Assembly (NCBI GenBank): GCA_040389065.1
Contig: JAZKAR010000009.1
Location: 1 to 64,000 of the forward strand
From: JAZKAR01 sp040389065
GTDB lineage: Bacteria; Pseudomonadota; Gammaproteobacteria; Burkholderiales; Casimicrobiaceae
Length of the DNA stretch: 64,000 nucleotides
Direction: 5' to 3'
Shown here: one piece after another, positions 27,333 through 35,905 of the stretch
Numbering within the stretch: position 1 is the stretch's first letter
Layout of the letters: every line of letters starts with the position of its first letter
Translations under genes and position numbers: made by a program
Notes under the pieces: generated by a model
What the model saw: the letters and a program-made list of their open reading frames with translations, nothing else
What the model was told of the DNA's origin: nothing
The model's database searches: none

Positions 27333-28172
27333 CTAAACTTGCTTATAAGAACAATAAAACGTTGAACGGCCTGCTTGAGTAATCCTTTTAATACACGGAG
27401 TAAGAGATGTACTTTCTTTGCAGCGCGGGCAATGCTGACCCTCTCGGTTATACACTGCAAATTGATGTTGAAAACCTCCTTGCTCGCCATCGCTTTGCAC
27501 ATAGTCACGCAAGCTGCTACCCCCTGCCTTAAGCGCTGCATTGAGTACATTAACAATTGCCACAATAAGCGCTTCGATTTCTTTCTCTATCAATGTTTGT
27601 GCCGATCGCTCAGGCGAAATACCTGCCCAAAACAATGCTTCACACACATAGATATTACCTAGCCCTGCAATAATACGTTGATCAAGCAATGCTACTTTGA
27701 TTGTGGTTTTTTTCGATGTAAACATTGCTTTTAAATATTGAAGAGTTAAATCAGAACTTAGGGCTTCAACACCTAAATTCTTTAACAGTCGATGATTCAT
27801 TAGATGTTCAGTAGGATATATGTCTAATACCCCAAAACGGCGGGGATCATTAAAACGTAAGGACTTCTCTTTCTCGCATTCAATCAGCACATGGTCATGC
27901 TTTGCTACAGGATCATTTGGTTTAGCTATCAAAAGACGTCCCGACATTCCCAAATGCAGAATTAACGAGTTGCCATCATCCAAATCAATCAAAATATATT
28001 TTGAGCGACGACGCATCTGTACAAATATTCGACCCTCAAGCTTTGATTTCAAATCATTAGGAAATTCAAAACGTAAACCTGAGCGCCTTGCCTCAACCTT
28101 TAAAATTTTTGCCCCTTGCAGGCTCATGGTCAATCCACGACAAATCGTTTCTACTTCCGGTAACTCCGGCAT
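27333..28172 (-). CDS. mutM: Formamidopyrimidine-DNA glycosylase
   Basis: Removes 8-oxoguanine and Fapy lesions and nicks the abasic site. 279 residues, slightly long. The catalytic N-terminus PELPEVETICRGL (Pro-2, Glu-3) and the HLGMSGRL hairpin with the HDHVLIE strand are present, as is the helix-two-turn-helix LLDQRIIAGLGNIYVCEALFWAGISP. The C-terminal zinc finger is atypical: CPRC begins it, 22 residues separate it from the next family Cys (usually 16), and the last Cys is replaced (FYCSYK instead of CxxC). An extra Cys in the insertion (LTPC) may compensate. The essential finger Arg (GRSTFYC) is retained. Confidence 0.93.
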   Translation of the reverse strand: MPELPEVETICRGLTMSLQGAKILKVEARRSGLRFEFPNDLKSKLEGRIFVQMRRRSKYILIDLDDGNSLILHLGMSGRLLIAKPNDPVAKHDHVLIECEKEKSLRFNDPRRFGVLDIYPTEHLMNHRLLKNLGVEALSSDLTLQYLKAMFTSKKTTIKVALLDQRIIAGLGNIYVCEALFWAGISPERSAQTLIEKEIEALIVAIVNVLNAALKAGGSSLRDYVQSDGEQGGFQHQFAVYNREGQHCPRCKESTSLTPCIKRITQAGRSTFYCSYKQV

Positions 28173-28527
28173 AATGATTTCCTATTTATGAAGCAGTATT
28201 GTTAAACTTAGGGCGCAGTACTACAGTACTATTGTCTTAATTAAATGGCCTAGCGCGTACTCGCCTGAGTCAGACGCTGGGTATTGTGCTGATTCGGCCA
28301 GACTTTCAAATCAGCACAATACCAGCATCAAGCGAGCCTTAACACATTAGTGCCAATTTATGACAGTTGGTATAAAGACTTATGCAAACCTGCCCCAGTG
28401 GCGTGGCGTTATCTTGCTACACATGTGGGGGATGCTATCTCTCATGTTGTTTGTTGCGGGGTTTGTTGCGGGAATAGCTTTGCACATGTCTTATCTCTTC
28501 TACATCAAAACAAAGGAACGCTGCTTT
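28173..28527. other. 355-bp divergent intergenic region
   Basis: Between mutM and sodC, which diverge. It contains a long imperfect hairpin (28276-28326). The sodC frame stays open through 28360-28527 and would add a hydrophobic stretch, but the good ribosome-binding site and lipoprotein signal start at 28528, so I treat this part as leader. Confidence 0.45.
28276..28326. promoter_or_regulatory. Long hairpin upstream of sodC
   Basis: GCTGGGTATTGTGCTGATT pairs with AATCAGCACAATACCAGC (18 bp with one bulged G) around a 14-nt loop. Flanking TCGCCTGA and TCAAGCGA extend the symmetry. It could be a terminator-like or regulatory structure; there is no U-tract. Confidence 0.6.
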
Positions 28528-29064
28528 ATGAAACGCGTCTACAGTTTATTTACCCTTGTTGGAACGCTTGCTTTAGTAGGTTGCCAAGCAACCCATTATT
28601 TTTCAAAACCTAATACACTTGCCAAAGCTACGCTGGAAGCAAGAAGCGGCTCTGAAGTATCAGGAGAAGTCACGTTTGAAGAGAAAAAAGAGTCGGTTTT
28701 GGTTTCGGTTAATTTACATGGACTCAAACCGAATAGCGAACATGGTTTCCATGTTCATGAAAAAGGTGACTGCTCAGCCCCTGATGCCAGTAGCGCAGGC
28801 GGGCATTTTAACCCTGATGGTCACCCCCATGGTAATCCTGAACAGTTAAAACGCCATGCAGGGGCGATGAAAAATCTTATCGCTGATCAACAAGGTAATG
28901 TTATTACCGCCTTTGAGGTTGACACCATTCGTCTAAATATTAGCAAATATGGCATATTAAACCGTGCCCTTATTGTTCATGCTAACCCTGATGACTACAG
29001 CTCACAGCCTGTAGGCAATGCAGGAGGACGTCTCGCCTGTGGAATTATTAGAAGTTCACGTTAG
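28528..29064 (+). CDS. sodC: Cu,Zn superoxide dismutase lipoprotein with altered zinc site
   Basis: Periplasmic superoxide dismutase. The 178-residue product starts at the ATG preceded by AAAGGAA. The signal peptide ends in the lipobox LVGC, so it is probably membrane-anchored. Copper ligands are in HGFHVHE and the late LIVHANPDDY; zinc-site His are in GGHFNPDG, HPHGNP and RHAG. The family motif HAGD, whose Asp is the fourth zinc ligand, reads HAGA here. The disulfide Cys pair (GDCSAP and LACG) and the active-site Arg (GGRLACG) are kept. Dismutase fold is confident; zinc binding may be weakened. Confidence 0.92.
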   Translation: MKRVYSLFTLVGTLALVGCQATHYFSKPNTLAKATLEARSGSEVSGEVTFEEKKESVLVSVNLHGLKPNSEHGFHVHEKGDCSAPDASSAGGHFNPDGHPHGNPEQLKRHAGAMKNLIADQQGNVITAFEVDTIRLNISKYGILNRALIVHANPDDYSSQPVGNAGGRLACGIIRSSR

Positions 29065-29127
29065 AAAAATATAGCTCGTCGTATTGTAGCTAGATAACTA
29101 GCATTAATAGTCAATCAGTAGCCAATC

Positions 29128-29154
29128 TTCATTCCCACCTCAAGTGGGAATGAA
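29128..29154. terminator. Hairpin between convergent sodC and gspF-like genes
   Basis: A perfect 11-bp inverted repeat, TTCATTCCCAC/GTGGGAATGAA, with a 5-nt loop. The position between two converging genes suggests a bidirectional terminator, although neither side has a strong U-tract. Confidence 0.55.
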
Positions 29155-29253
29155 CACCACCCTGGGGTATTTACACGTTGAAACCTAACGCGAAACTGTC
29201 GTTTAGAGAATTACTAACCCCTTTGTCTCGCAATTTTTTTATTACTTATAATA

Positions 29254-30456
29254 TTACTTAACTAGCTGCTGAATCGACGTCATTGGTAACAATATCGATA
29301 ATACGAGTACCAATACTATACACCCGGTTCCTAAAATCAAAATAGGTTCCAAAATACTCGTGAACACCATAATGCGACGCTCTGCGTCCATTTGCAGCTG
29401 TTTAGCCGCTTGTTTTAAGCGATCGGCTAACTCCCCAGAGCGCTCTCCACTTTCAATCCAATGCACCAATGTAGAAGGAAAAAGATTTTCTTCTTTAAAA
29501 GCTCTGCCTAAACTGCCCCCTTGTTGCACTCTTTCATGAATACGGCCCAAAGCATCGCTTAACGTAAATAGCTTCACAGCAGGTCGAGCAATAACAATTG
29601 CTTTTAGCAGAGGAATACCACTAGCGACTAGAATCCCTAAGGTATTTGCCATGCGGGCGCTATCTAACCCAACGCTAAGCACACCTACCCATGGAGTTTT
29701 GAGAATCAACTGCTGTAATTTCACCTGCACTCCGGGACGTTTTAAAAGACGAGGCAGCCATGCAATAAATCCGCCGATCATCAATAACAGTACCCATCCA
29801 TATTCGCGCAAGATTTTACCTAACGCCACCATAAAGCGGGTTATCCAGGGTAATTGATCCCAACGTTTAGCAAAAAGATTTTCAAGCGTAGGCGTTAAAT
29901 AAAATAGCAACCCTGTTGTCATTAAAAGACTGACTCCCCCTACTAACGCAGGATACAACATAGCTGCCATGACCTTTTGCCGCAAAATTTGCTGCGCTTC
30001 CCAATCTTTAGCTAAATCTGTTAAAAATTGAGGAAGTTTTCCGCTTTCAATTCCACTACGTACTACTGTAATGGTCATGCGATCAAAATAACGAGAGTAT
30101 TCATTAAGGGCATAATCTAAGGGTTGCCCACCCTGCACAGCTGAATAAATAGCTTGAGTTACTTTGCGAGCCTGAGAGGCTTCTGCTGACTGTTGCACTA
30201 AAATTCCTAATGCTTCAAGCAAAGGTAAGCGCGCCTCAAGTGCAGCTGCTAGCTGCTGCATCCAAATCACCCGTTCTGAAAGTGACCAGCGGCCTTTTCC
30301 CCAATTCCATGCCGCTTCTTTTTCCTCTGTTACACTTATCGGGAATAAATGCTGTGTGCGAAGATAATCACGTACCTGAACTGCATCCTCAGCCTGATGG
30401 TTACCGCTAACCGTTTCACCCTGAGGATTAGACGCCTGATAATGGAAACGTGGCAT
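29254..30456 (-). CDS. Type II secretion / type IV pilus inner-membrane platform protein (GspF/PilC family)
   Basis: 400 residues with the family layout: N-terminal FHYQASNPQGETVSG segment, two T2SSF domains (about 68-190 and 270-392) and three membrane segments near 170-190, 220-240 and 370-390. The C-terminus ILLPMTSIQQLVK resembles GspF more than PilC. Such proteins anchor the assembly ATPase to the pseudopilus machine. No gspE, pilB or other secretion gene is adjacent, so its partners must be elsewhere. Start MPRFHYQA is typical. Confidence 0.88.
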   Translation of the reverse strand: MPRFHYQASNPQGETVSGNHQAEDAVQVRDYLRTQHLFPISVTEEKEAAWNWGKGRWSLSERVIWMQQLAAALEARLPLLEALGILVQQSAEASQARKVTQAIYSAVQGGQPLDYALNEYSRYFDRMTITVVRSGIESGKLPQFLTDLAKDWEAQQILRQKVMAAMLYPALVGGVSLLMTTGLLFYLTPTLENLFAKRWDQLPWITRFMVALGKILREYGWVLLLMIGGFIAWLPRLLKRPGVQVKLQQLILKTPWVGVLSVGLDSARMANTLGILVASGIPLLKAIVIARPAVKLFTLSDALGRIHERVQQGGSLGRAFKEENLFPSTLVHWIESGERSGELADRLKQAAKQLQMDAERRIMVFTSILEPILILGTGCIVLVLVLSILLPMTSIQQLVK

Positions 30457-30498
30457 AGTTACACTCTGACTACCTTAATGTACACATTAATTTATATA

Positions 30499-31179
30499 TT
30501 AAGCCGAGGCATGCTTAGCTAGATACTGACTCAAACCAGATAAAGAATCACATAAATAATTAGCACCCCATGTTTCAGGAGCAGATTCTCCCCCTACATA
30601 GCCGTAACTTGCTGCAATAGAATACATACCAGCAGCACGCGCTGCTTGAATATCACGTAAGGCATCACCAACATACCAACATTGCGCAGGCGGAATACCT
30701 AATCTTCTAGCCCCTTCGATTAAAGGCTCAGGATGAGGCTTAGCTCTTGCCGTTGTATCGCCGCTTATTACGCACCCTGCATTCAACAAAGGTTTCAGTT
30801 GTGCAACGAGGGGAGCAGTAAAACGGGTATGTTTATTGGTAACAATACCCCAAGCAATCCCTCTTTTCTCCAAATCAAGAATCATTTCGGGCACACCTGC
30901 AAACCAATGTGTGCTTTGGCAAATACTGGCTTCATAGTAATCTAGAAATTTGAGGCGATAGCTTTCAAACTGAGGGTGTTCGGGCTTGATAGATAGCGCA
31001 ACGCCTAATAACCCTCTTGCACCATGTGATGCATAGGGTCTAAATGCTTCTAACTCCAGAGCAGGCAGCCCTTCTTCGATACGAATACGATTTGCAGCTG
31101 CTCCTAAATCAGGGGCAGTATCTGCCAATGTGCCATCTAAATCAAATAATACACCTTTAAAGCTCGGCGGAGTTAGCAT
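30499..31179 (-). CDS. gph: Phosphoglycolate phosphatase
   Basis: HAD-superfamily phosphatase that clears 2-phosphoglycolate produced during DNA repair or photorespiratory-type side reactions. 226 residues: catalytic nucleophile motif FDLDGTLADTAPDL at residues 11-24, cap domain at 20-95, WGIVTNKHTRF (motif II), KPHPEPL (motif III Lys) and YVGDALRDIQAA (motif IV). The TAPDL and VGD segments fit Gph rather than other HAD branches, but substrate preference is not provable from sequence. It precedes the gspF-like gene on the same strand, 42 bp apart. Confidence 0.88.
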   Translation of the reverse strand: MLTPPSFKGVLFDLDGTLADTAPDLGAAANRIRIEEGLPALELEAFRPYASHGARGLLGVALSIKPEHPQFESYRLKFLDYYEASICQSTHWFAGVPEMILDLEKRGIAWGIVTNKHTRFTAPLVAQLKPLLNAGCVISGDTTARAKPHPEPLIEGARRLGIPPAQCWYVGDALRDIQAARAAGMYSIAASYGYVGGESAPETWGANYLCDSLSGLSQYLAKHASA

Positions 31180-31324
31180 AATTACTTTTTTCCTTTTACT
31201 AATGTTCTTTTAACGCTCTTTAATGAGCACTCTACTTTTACCTAATGAATAGACTTAACTTAGGCAGTTGCTCTTAACATAATCAATTTTTATATAAGAG
31301 AAACATATCAGGATATTTATACCG

Positions 31325-34063
31325 CTACGTGCTAGCTATCATTTCAGCCTGATTTGTCTCTTTTGCCAATACCTCATATAAACGGTCAACACTTGCCTGC
31401 CATGAAGCCACTCTTTCATCATCTCGCTTGATACAAGCTTCAAGCCCTTGAAGTTGGCATTGATGTTGCACCAATCGCAAAACACGATAGTTAGCAGCAA
31501 TTTCATCGGCAATTTCTTTTGGCAAATAATCCTTATCACCGAGATAACGCAACAAGGCTATATTGCCAGTATTCTTCAATAAGCCAGGATCTTCAATGCT
31601 CCACCCTAACACAAAATATTGCACAGCAAATTCAATATCAATCATTCCTCCTCTGCTTTTTTTCAAATCAAAGCTATGAGTGGTATCAGGATATTGCGCT
31701 CGCATTTTGGTGCGCATACTTTTAATGGCTTCCCATAAAGCAAATCGATCACGTGGCTGTTGAAGTACTTCGGCGCGTAACGTATCAAATCGCTCTTTTA
31801 AACTGTCATCTCCGGCTACCCATCGCGCACGCGTGAGCGCCTGATGCTCCCATACATGCGCTCGCTGACGCTGATAAATTTCAAAAGCAGCCCAGGAAGC
31901 GATTAATAGCCCCGACTCTCCCTCGGGCCTCAAGCGCATATCAACTTCATATAATCTGCCAGCAGGTGTTAAAGCTGTCATCCAATGAATCCATTTTTGA
32001 GTTAGCCGCGCATAACGCACAGGTGCTAAATCAAAAGGATCATCATATAAAAAAACAATATCAATATCCCCACCATACCCTAACTCTTTTCCGCCTAACT
32101 TTCCATACGCTAACACAGCCATATGCGGCGTATCGCAATGAGGTTTAGGCAGCTCTTGCCAGGCGCCTCTTAATGCAGCACCAATCAATTGATCAGCAAT
32201 CCATGATAAATAGTCAGAAGTCGCTTCAACCGTTAGATATCCGCTCACATCGCAACACAAACAGCGAAACGTTTGAATACGCTGCCAATTACGCAGCGCG
32301 TCCATTAACTGCTCTTCGCCCTGCGCCTGCGACATGGCGCGATATAATTCGCCTATCGCCTCATCCGCATCCAAACTCCCTTGGTCGGGAATGCCATGAA
32401 TGAGTTCATCCAACAATAAGGGGTACTGTTTTAGATAGGTTCCCGCCCAGGCTGAGGCAGATAGCACTCTTAACAGACGATCTAATACACGCGGGTGCTC
32501 ACGAAATAAAGCTACATAGCTACTGCGAGCACTAACCGCCTCTAACACTTCTAATGCTCTAAATAATGCTTGTTCACCATGCGGAATAGACGCTTTAATG
32601 AGATAAGGCAAAACATGCTCAAGACTATTTTGGCTGCGCTCAGGCAAGCGCCTAAACCTTAAGCTTTTCATCCAGTCGATAATCAATACAGCAGCTCGAT
32701 TAGCTACTTCTGCATGAAGACCATACTCAGTCAGCTTGGCAGCTAATGGTTCGTTATCGCTATATAAGGGTAAAGGTGGAACCAAACAGGAGGATAAATC
32801 ATCTGATCGTTCGCTTAATTGAATTACTTCTGAAAAATAATCGCTCACACGTGCTCGTGTACGCTCTATCTGAGATTTTAAGGCATCAATAGTTAAACCA
32901 GGATACGCTTTAATCAGCTCACCCCATCCTTCTTCAGTGCTAGGCAGCGTATGTGTTTGTTGATCCTCTTTATATTGCAAACGATGCTCTAGATTTCTTA
33001 AAAAATAGTAATCTTCTACTAAAGCATCAACTTCATTTGAACTCATTAAATCTAAAGACTTAATAATTTCAAATGCGCGCAATGTCTCACATGTACGTAA
33101 CTCAGGTTTTCGTCCACCTCTAACCAACTGAAATAATTGAGCAATAAATTCTATATAGCGAATTCCCCCCTGCCCTAGCTTAATATGTTGGCTTAAATCT
33201 TTGCGCTGACCTTCTGCGCGAATTTTGGCATACATGTCTCGTAGGCCTTCATAGGCATCAAAATCCCAGTAGCGCCGATATACAAAAGGCTGAACATAAT
33301 GAGTAAATAGCTCATAGGCTCGCTCAGGCAAATTTAAATTCACTAATTTGGCACGCACCCAGGCATAACGCTCCCATAACCGCCCTTGAGTGCTAAAGTA
33401 TTCTTCTATACCTTCGAGACTCATCACTAAGGGGCCACTATCTCCATAGGGGCGCAAACGCATATCGACCCGAAAGATCTGCCCATATTCTGTGACCGTA
33501 TTCAGAAAGCTAATCAGCTTTTTTCCAAGTTCTGAAAAAAATTCTGTATGGCTAATGGAGCGCCCTCCCTCAGTAACCCCTTCTTCCTCATAAAGAAAAA
33601 TCAAATCAACATCTGAAGAAACATTCAGCTCACGTCCACCTAATTTACCCATACCGACAACCCACAGCGCCATATCTTCACCTGTGGCTGTTTTCGGTGC
33701 CCCATAACGTGCTTTCAATCGAGGCGTATAATATTCTAACCCTGCATGAATGGCTGCATCGGCCCAATCACTCATGGCATGCATCACGATTTCTAACCCA
33801 ACTTGACCAGATAAATCAGCGATGACTAAGCTAATGACGATACGCTGGCGTAAAATACGCATACCCGTCCAAAATGCACCCTCATCTAATGCCATCAGCG
33901 TTGAAACTTCTTGTTGCAAATAAGCTGGTGTCCACTGCGACGCATTATCTTTTAAAAATACATCTTCTCCTAAGCGATCCATCCAGCGGCATACAAAGCG
34001 ACTATAGCTACGTACATTCGCAATTACCGATTCATCAACAGCTTGCATAGAAAACTTCTCCAC
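31325..34063 (-). CDS. glnE: Glutamine synthetase adenylyltransferase/adenylyl-removing enzyme
   Basis: Bifunctional enzyme that adenylylates or deadenylylates glutamine synthetase according to PII and glutamine. 912 residues, close to the family norm of about 950. Both nucleotidyltransferase domains are intact: the N-terminal deadenylylase has MGKLGGRELNVSSDVDLIF and the C-terminal adenylylase has YGKLGGKELGYGGDIDIVF. Each is followed by its helical GlnD-type domain (GGIRYIEFIAQL and GGMIDIEFAVQY). It diverges from dusB across only 61 bases. No glnA or glnB is in the window. Confidence 0.96.
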   Translation of the reverse strand: MEKFSMQAVDESVIANVRSYSRFVCRWMDRLGEDVFLKDNASQWTPAYLQQEVSTLMALDEGAFWTGMRILRQRIVISLVIADLSGQVGLEIVMHAMSDWADAAIHAGLEYYTPRLKARYGAPKTATGEDMALWVVGMGKLGGRELNVSSDVDLIFLYEEEGVTEGGRSISHTEFFSELGKKLISFLNTVTEYGQIFRVDMRLRPYGDSGPLVMSLEGIEEYFSTQGRLWERYAWVRAKLVNLNLPERAYELFTHYVQPFVYRRYWDFDAYEGLRDMYAKIRAEGQRKDLSQHIKLGQGGIRYIEFIAQLFQLVRGGRKPELRTCETLRAFEIIKSLDLMSSNEVDALVEDYYFLRNLEHRLQYKEDQQTHTLPSTEEGWGELIKAYPGLTIDALKSQIERTRARVSDYFSEVIQLSERSDDLSSCLVPPLPLYSDNEPLAAKLTEYGLHAEVANRAAVLIIDWMKSLRFRRLPERSQNSLEHVLPYLIKASIPHGEQALFRALEVLEAVSARSSYVALFREHPRVLDRLLRVLSASAWAGTYLKQYPLLLDELIHGIPDQGSLDADEAIGELYRAMSQAQGEEQLMDALRNWQRIQTFRCLCCDVSGYLTVEATSDYLSWIADQLIGAALRGAWQELPKPHCDTPHMAVLAYGKLGGKELGYGGDIDIVFLYDDPFDLAPVRYARLTQKWIHWMTALTPAGRLYEVDMRLRPEGESGLLIASWAAFEIYQRQRAHVWEHQALTRARWVAGDDSLKERFDTLRAEVLQQPRDRFALWEAIKSMRTKMRAQYPDTTHSFDLKKSRGGMIDIEFAVQYFVLGWSIEDPGLLKNTGNIALLRYLGDKDYLPKEIADEIAANYRVLRLVQHQCQLQGLEACIKRDDERVASWQASVDRLYEVLAKETNQAEMIAST

Positions 34064-34124
34064 GGGTGATCAAAACAGCTTGTCGTTATTTAGGTATAAT
34101 ATGGGCTTATACCAGGAATCTTAT

Positions 34125-35162
34125 ATGCAAATTGGTACCTTTACATTAAAAACCCCTTTGATTGTTGCGCCTATGGCAGGTGTAACCGATCGTCCTTTTC
34201 GGCAGCTTTGTAAAAAACTTGGCGCTGGATTGGCTGTTTCTGAAATGGTGGCCTCAAATTCATTATTATGGGGTTCTGAAAAAACCCTGCGTCGCGGAAA
34301 CCATGAAGGCGAAGTAGAGCCTAAAGTGATTCAAATCGCAGGTGCAGACCCTGCAATGTTAGCAGAAGCAGCGCAATATAATGTAGATAAGGGCGCTCAA
34401 ATTATTGATATTAACATGGGCTGCCCTGCCAAAAAAATCTGCAATGTAATGGCAGGCTCAGCGCTACTTAAACACGAAGCGCTGGTTAGCAAAATTCTGG
34501 AAGCCGTTGTTGGTGCTGTATCTATTCCTGTCACATTAAAAATTCGTACAGGATGGGATAAAGAGCACAAGAATGCGCTTAACATTGCAAGAATTGCTGA
34601 AGAAAGCGGTATTCAATCGCTTGCTATTCATGGAAGAACGCGTGCCTGTATGTATACAGGGCATGCAGAATACGACACGATTAAAGCCGTTAAAGAGTAT
34701 GTAAAAATACCTGTAGTTGCTAATGGTGATATTACTACGCCTGAAAAAGCTAAATTTGTTTTAGACTACACAGGCGCTGATGCGGTGATGATTGGTCGTG
34801 CTGCTCAAGGACGCCCTTGGATATTTCGTGAAATTGATTATTACTTAAAAACCGGCACCTATCTTCTCCCTCCTACAGTAGAAGAAATACGAGGTATTCT
34901 GCACGAACACCTTGAGGATCATTATGGTTTTTATGGAAAAGAGGCAGGCGCACGAATTGCCCGAAAACATATTTCATGGTATACAAAAGGACTGTCAGGA
35001 TCAGCAGCATTTCGTCGGGAAATGAATCTCTTGGTAACGACTGAAGCGCAGATAGAAGCTATTACGCGCTTTTTCGACCAGCTTGCCCTACAAGGGGAAC
35101 GGATTCGTTATACTGACCCCTTGGCAGAAACATTCGCTGATTCAGAACGTGCATCCCACTAA
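34125..35162 (+). CDS. dusB: tRNA-dihydrouridine synthase B
   Basis: FMN enzyme that reduces uridine to dihydrouridine in the tRNA D-loop. 345 residues from the ATG at 34125, chosen because AGGAA lies just upstream; two earlier in-frame starts lack support. Motifs: PLIVAPMAGVTDRPFRQLC, the catalytic Cys in DINMGCPAKKIC, TLKIRTGWD, AIHGRTRACMYTG, VVANGDI and AVMIGRAAQGRPWIF. It is followed by fis, the classic dusB-fis pair. Confidence 0.95.
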   Translation: MQIGTFTLKTPLIVAPMAGVTDRPFRQLCKKLGAGLAVSEMVASNSLLWGSEKTLRRGNHEGEVEPKVIQIAGADPAMLAEAAQYNVDKGAQIIDINMGCPAKKICNVMAGSALLKHEALVSKILEAVVGAVSIPVTLKIRTGWDKEHKNALNIARIAEESGIQSLAIHGRTRACMYTGHAEYDTIKAVKEYVKIPVVANGDITTPEKAKFVLDYTGADAVMIGRAAQGRPWIFREIDYYLKTGTYLLPPTVEEIRGILHEHLEDHYGFYGKEAGARIARKHISWYTKGLSGSAAFRREMNLLVTTEAQIEAITRFFDQLALQGERIRYTDPLAETFADSERASH

Positions 35163-35293
35163 TGGTCCCTCTCTCAATTCCAATGATTGATAAACCTATG
35201 GCTGCAAATGCTTTATCCCCCTCCCCTAATAATTGGTTAGATACAACACAAACTTGTATTACTTCGTCCCCAAGTCTGTTTGAAGGAAAGTGT

Positions 35294-35557
35294 ATGAATT
35301 CACCGTCATCTGAATTAACACGGGCCGTTTTACATATGCTCAATGATTATTTCGATACACTTGATGGTGCTGATGCCCATGATATTCATAATCTTATTAT
35401 GAATCGCGTTGAAAAGACGCTGCTTGAATTTATTCTTCAGCGCACTGAAGGCAATCAAACGCATGCAGCAAAAATGCTAGGTATCAATCGCAATACCTTA
35501 TATAGCAAAATACAACGCTATCAGCTTGATCTCTCTTCCTCAACAGTTTCATCATGA
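35294..35557 (+). CDS. fis: Nucleoid-associated regulator Fis
   Basis: Small DNA-bending protein that regulates rRNA, recombination and growth-phase genes. 87 residues starting at the ATG preceded by AAGGAAAG; the open frame reaches back to an ATG that overlaps the dusB stop (35162), but that extension has no family similarity and no ribosome-binding site. The C-terminal helix-turn-helix GNQTHAAKMLGINRNTLYSKI is diagnostic. Length matches betaproteobacterial Fis. Probably cotranscribed with dusB, with cyaY following after 30 bases. Confidence 0.93.
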   Translation: MNSPSSELTRAVLHMLNDYFDTLDGADAHDIHNLIMNRVEKTLLEFILQRTEGNQTHAAKMLGINRNTLYSKIQRYQLDLSSSTVSS

Positions 35558-35587
35558 GAAGAAACGTTTTCTTTAAGGAACTGCTTT

Positions 35588-35905
35588 ATGTCAATCTTTC
35601 CTAGTGATTCAGATTACCAGCGCACAGCAGATGAAACCTTAGCAGGACTTCAGCAAAAGCTTGATACATGCTTAGATGTGCTCGATTGGGAAACACATGG
35701 CGATATTCTCTATATTTACTTTGAAGATGGAGAAAAAGTAGTCATTAATAAGCAGCCTCCACTGCATCAGCTTTGGTTTGCCTCAAAAGAAGTCGGCAAA
35801 CAATTCGCCTGGACTGGCAAAGAATGGGATGATGTACGCGGTGGCGGAACACTGAATACGGCGCTGAAACAGCTTTTGCAGCGCAAGGGTATTGACACTT
35901 GGTAA
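35588..35905 (+). CDS. cyaY: Frataxin-like iron-binding protein CyaY
   Basis: Modulates iron-sulfur cluster assembly by binding IscS and iron. 105 residues, the normal CyaY size. An acidic first helix (SDSDYQRTADETLAGLQQKLD) precedes the beta-sheet with DILYIYFEDGEKVVINKQPPLHQLWFASK, which holds the conserved NKQPP and LWxASK signature, then the FAWTGKEWDD segment. It overlaps the downstream helicase start by 7 bases. Confidence 0.95.
   Translation: MSIFPSDSDYQRTADETLAGLQQKLDTCLDVLDWETHGDILYIYFEDGEKVVINKQPPLHQLWFASKEVGKQFAWTGKEWDDVRGGGTLNTALKQLLQRKGIDTW

Noticed and set aside
28360..28527. Hydrophobic N-terminal extension in frame with sodC
   Set aside because: The lipoprotein signal and a good ribosome-binding site begin at 28528, and the extension would place a second membrane segment before the lipobox.
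34080..34100. TATAAT at 34095-34100 as the dusB promoter
   Set aside because: The -10 box is perfect, but I found no -35 box at suitable spacing, so I did not list it as a promoter.
35162..35293. Extension of fis back to an ATG overlapping the dusB stop
   Set aside because: The extra 44 residues have no Fis similarity; AAGGAAAG marks the ATG at 35294.
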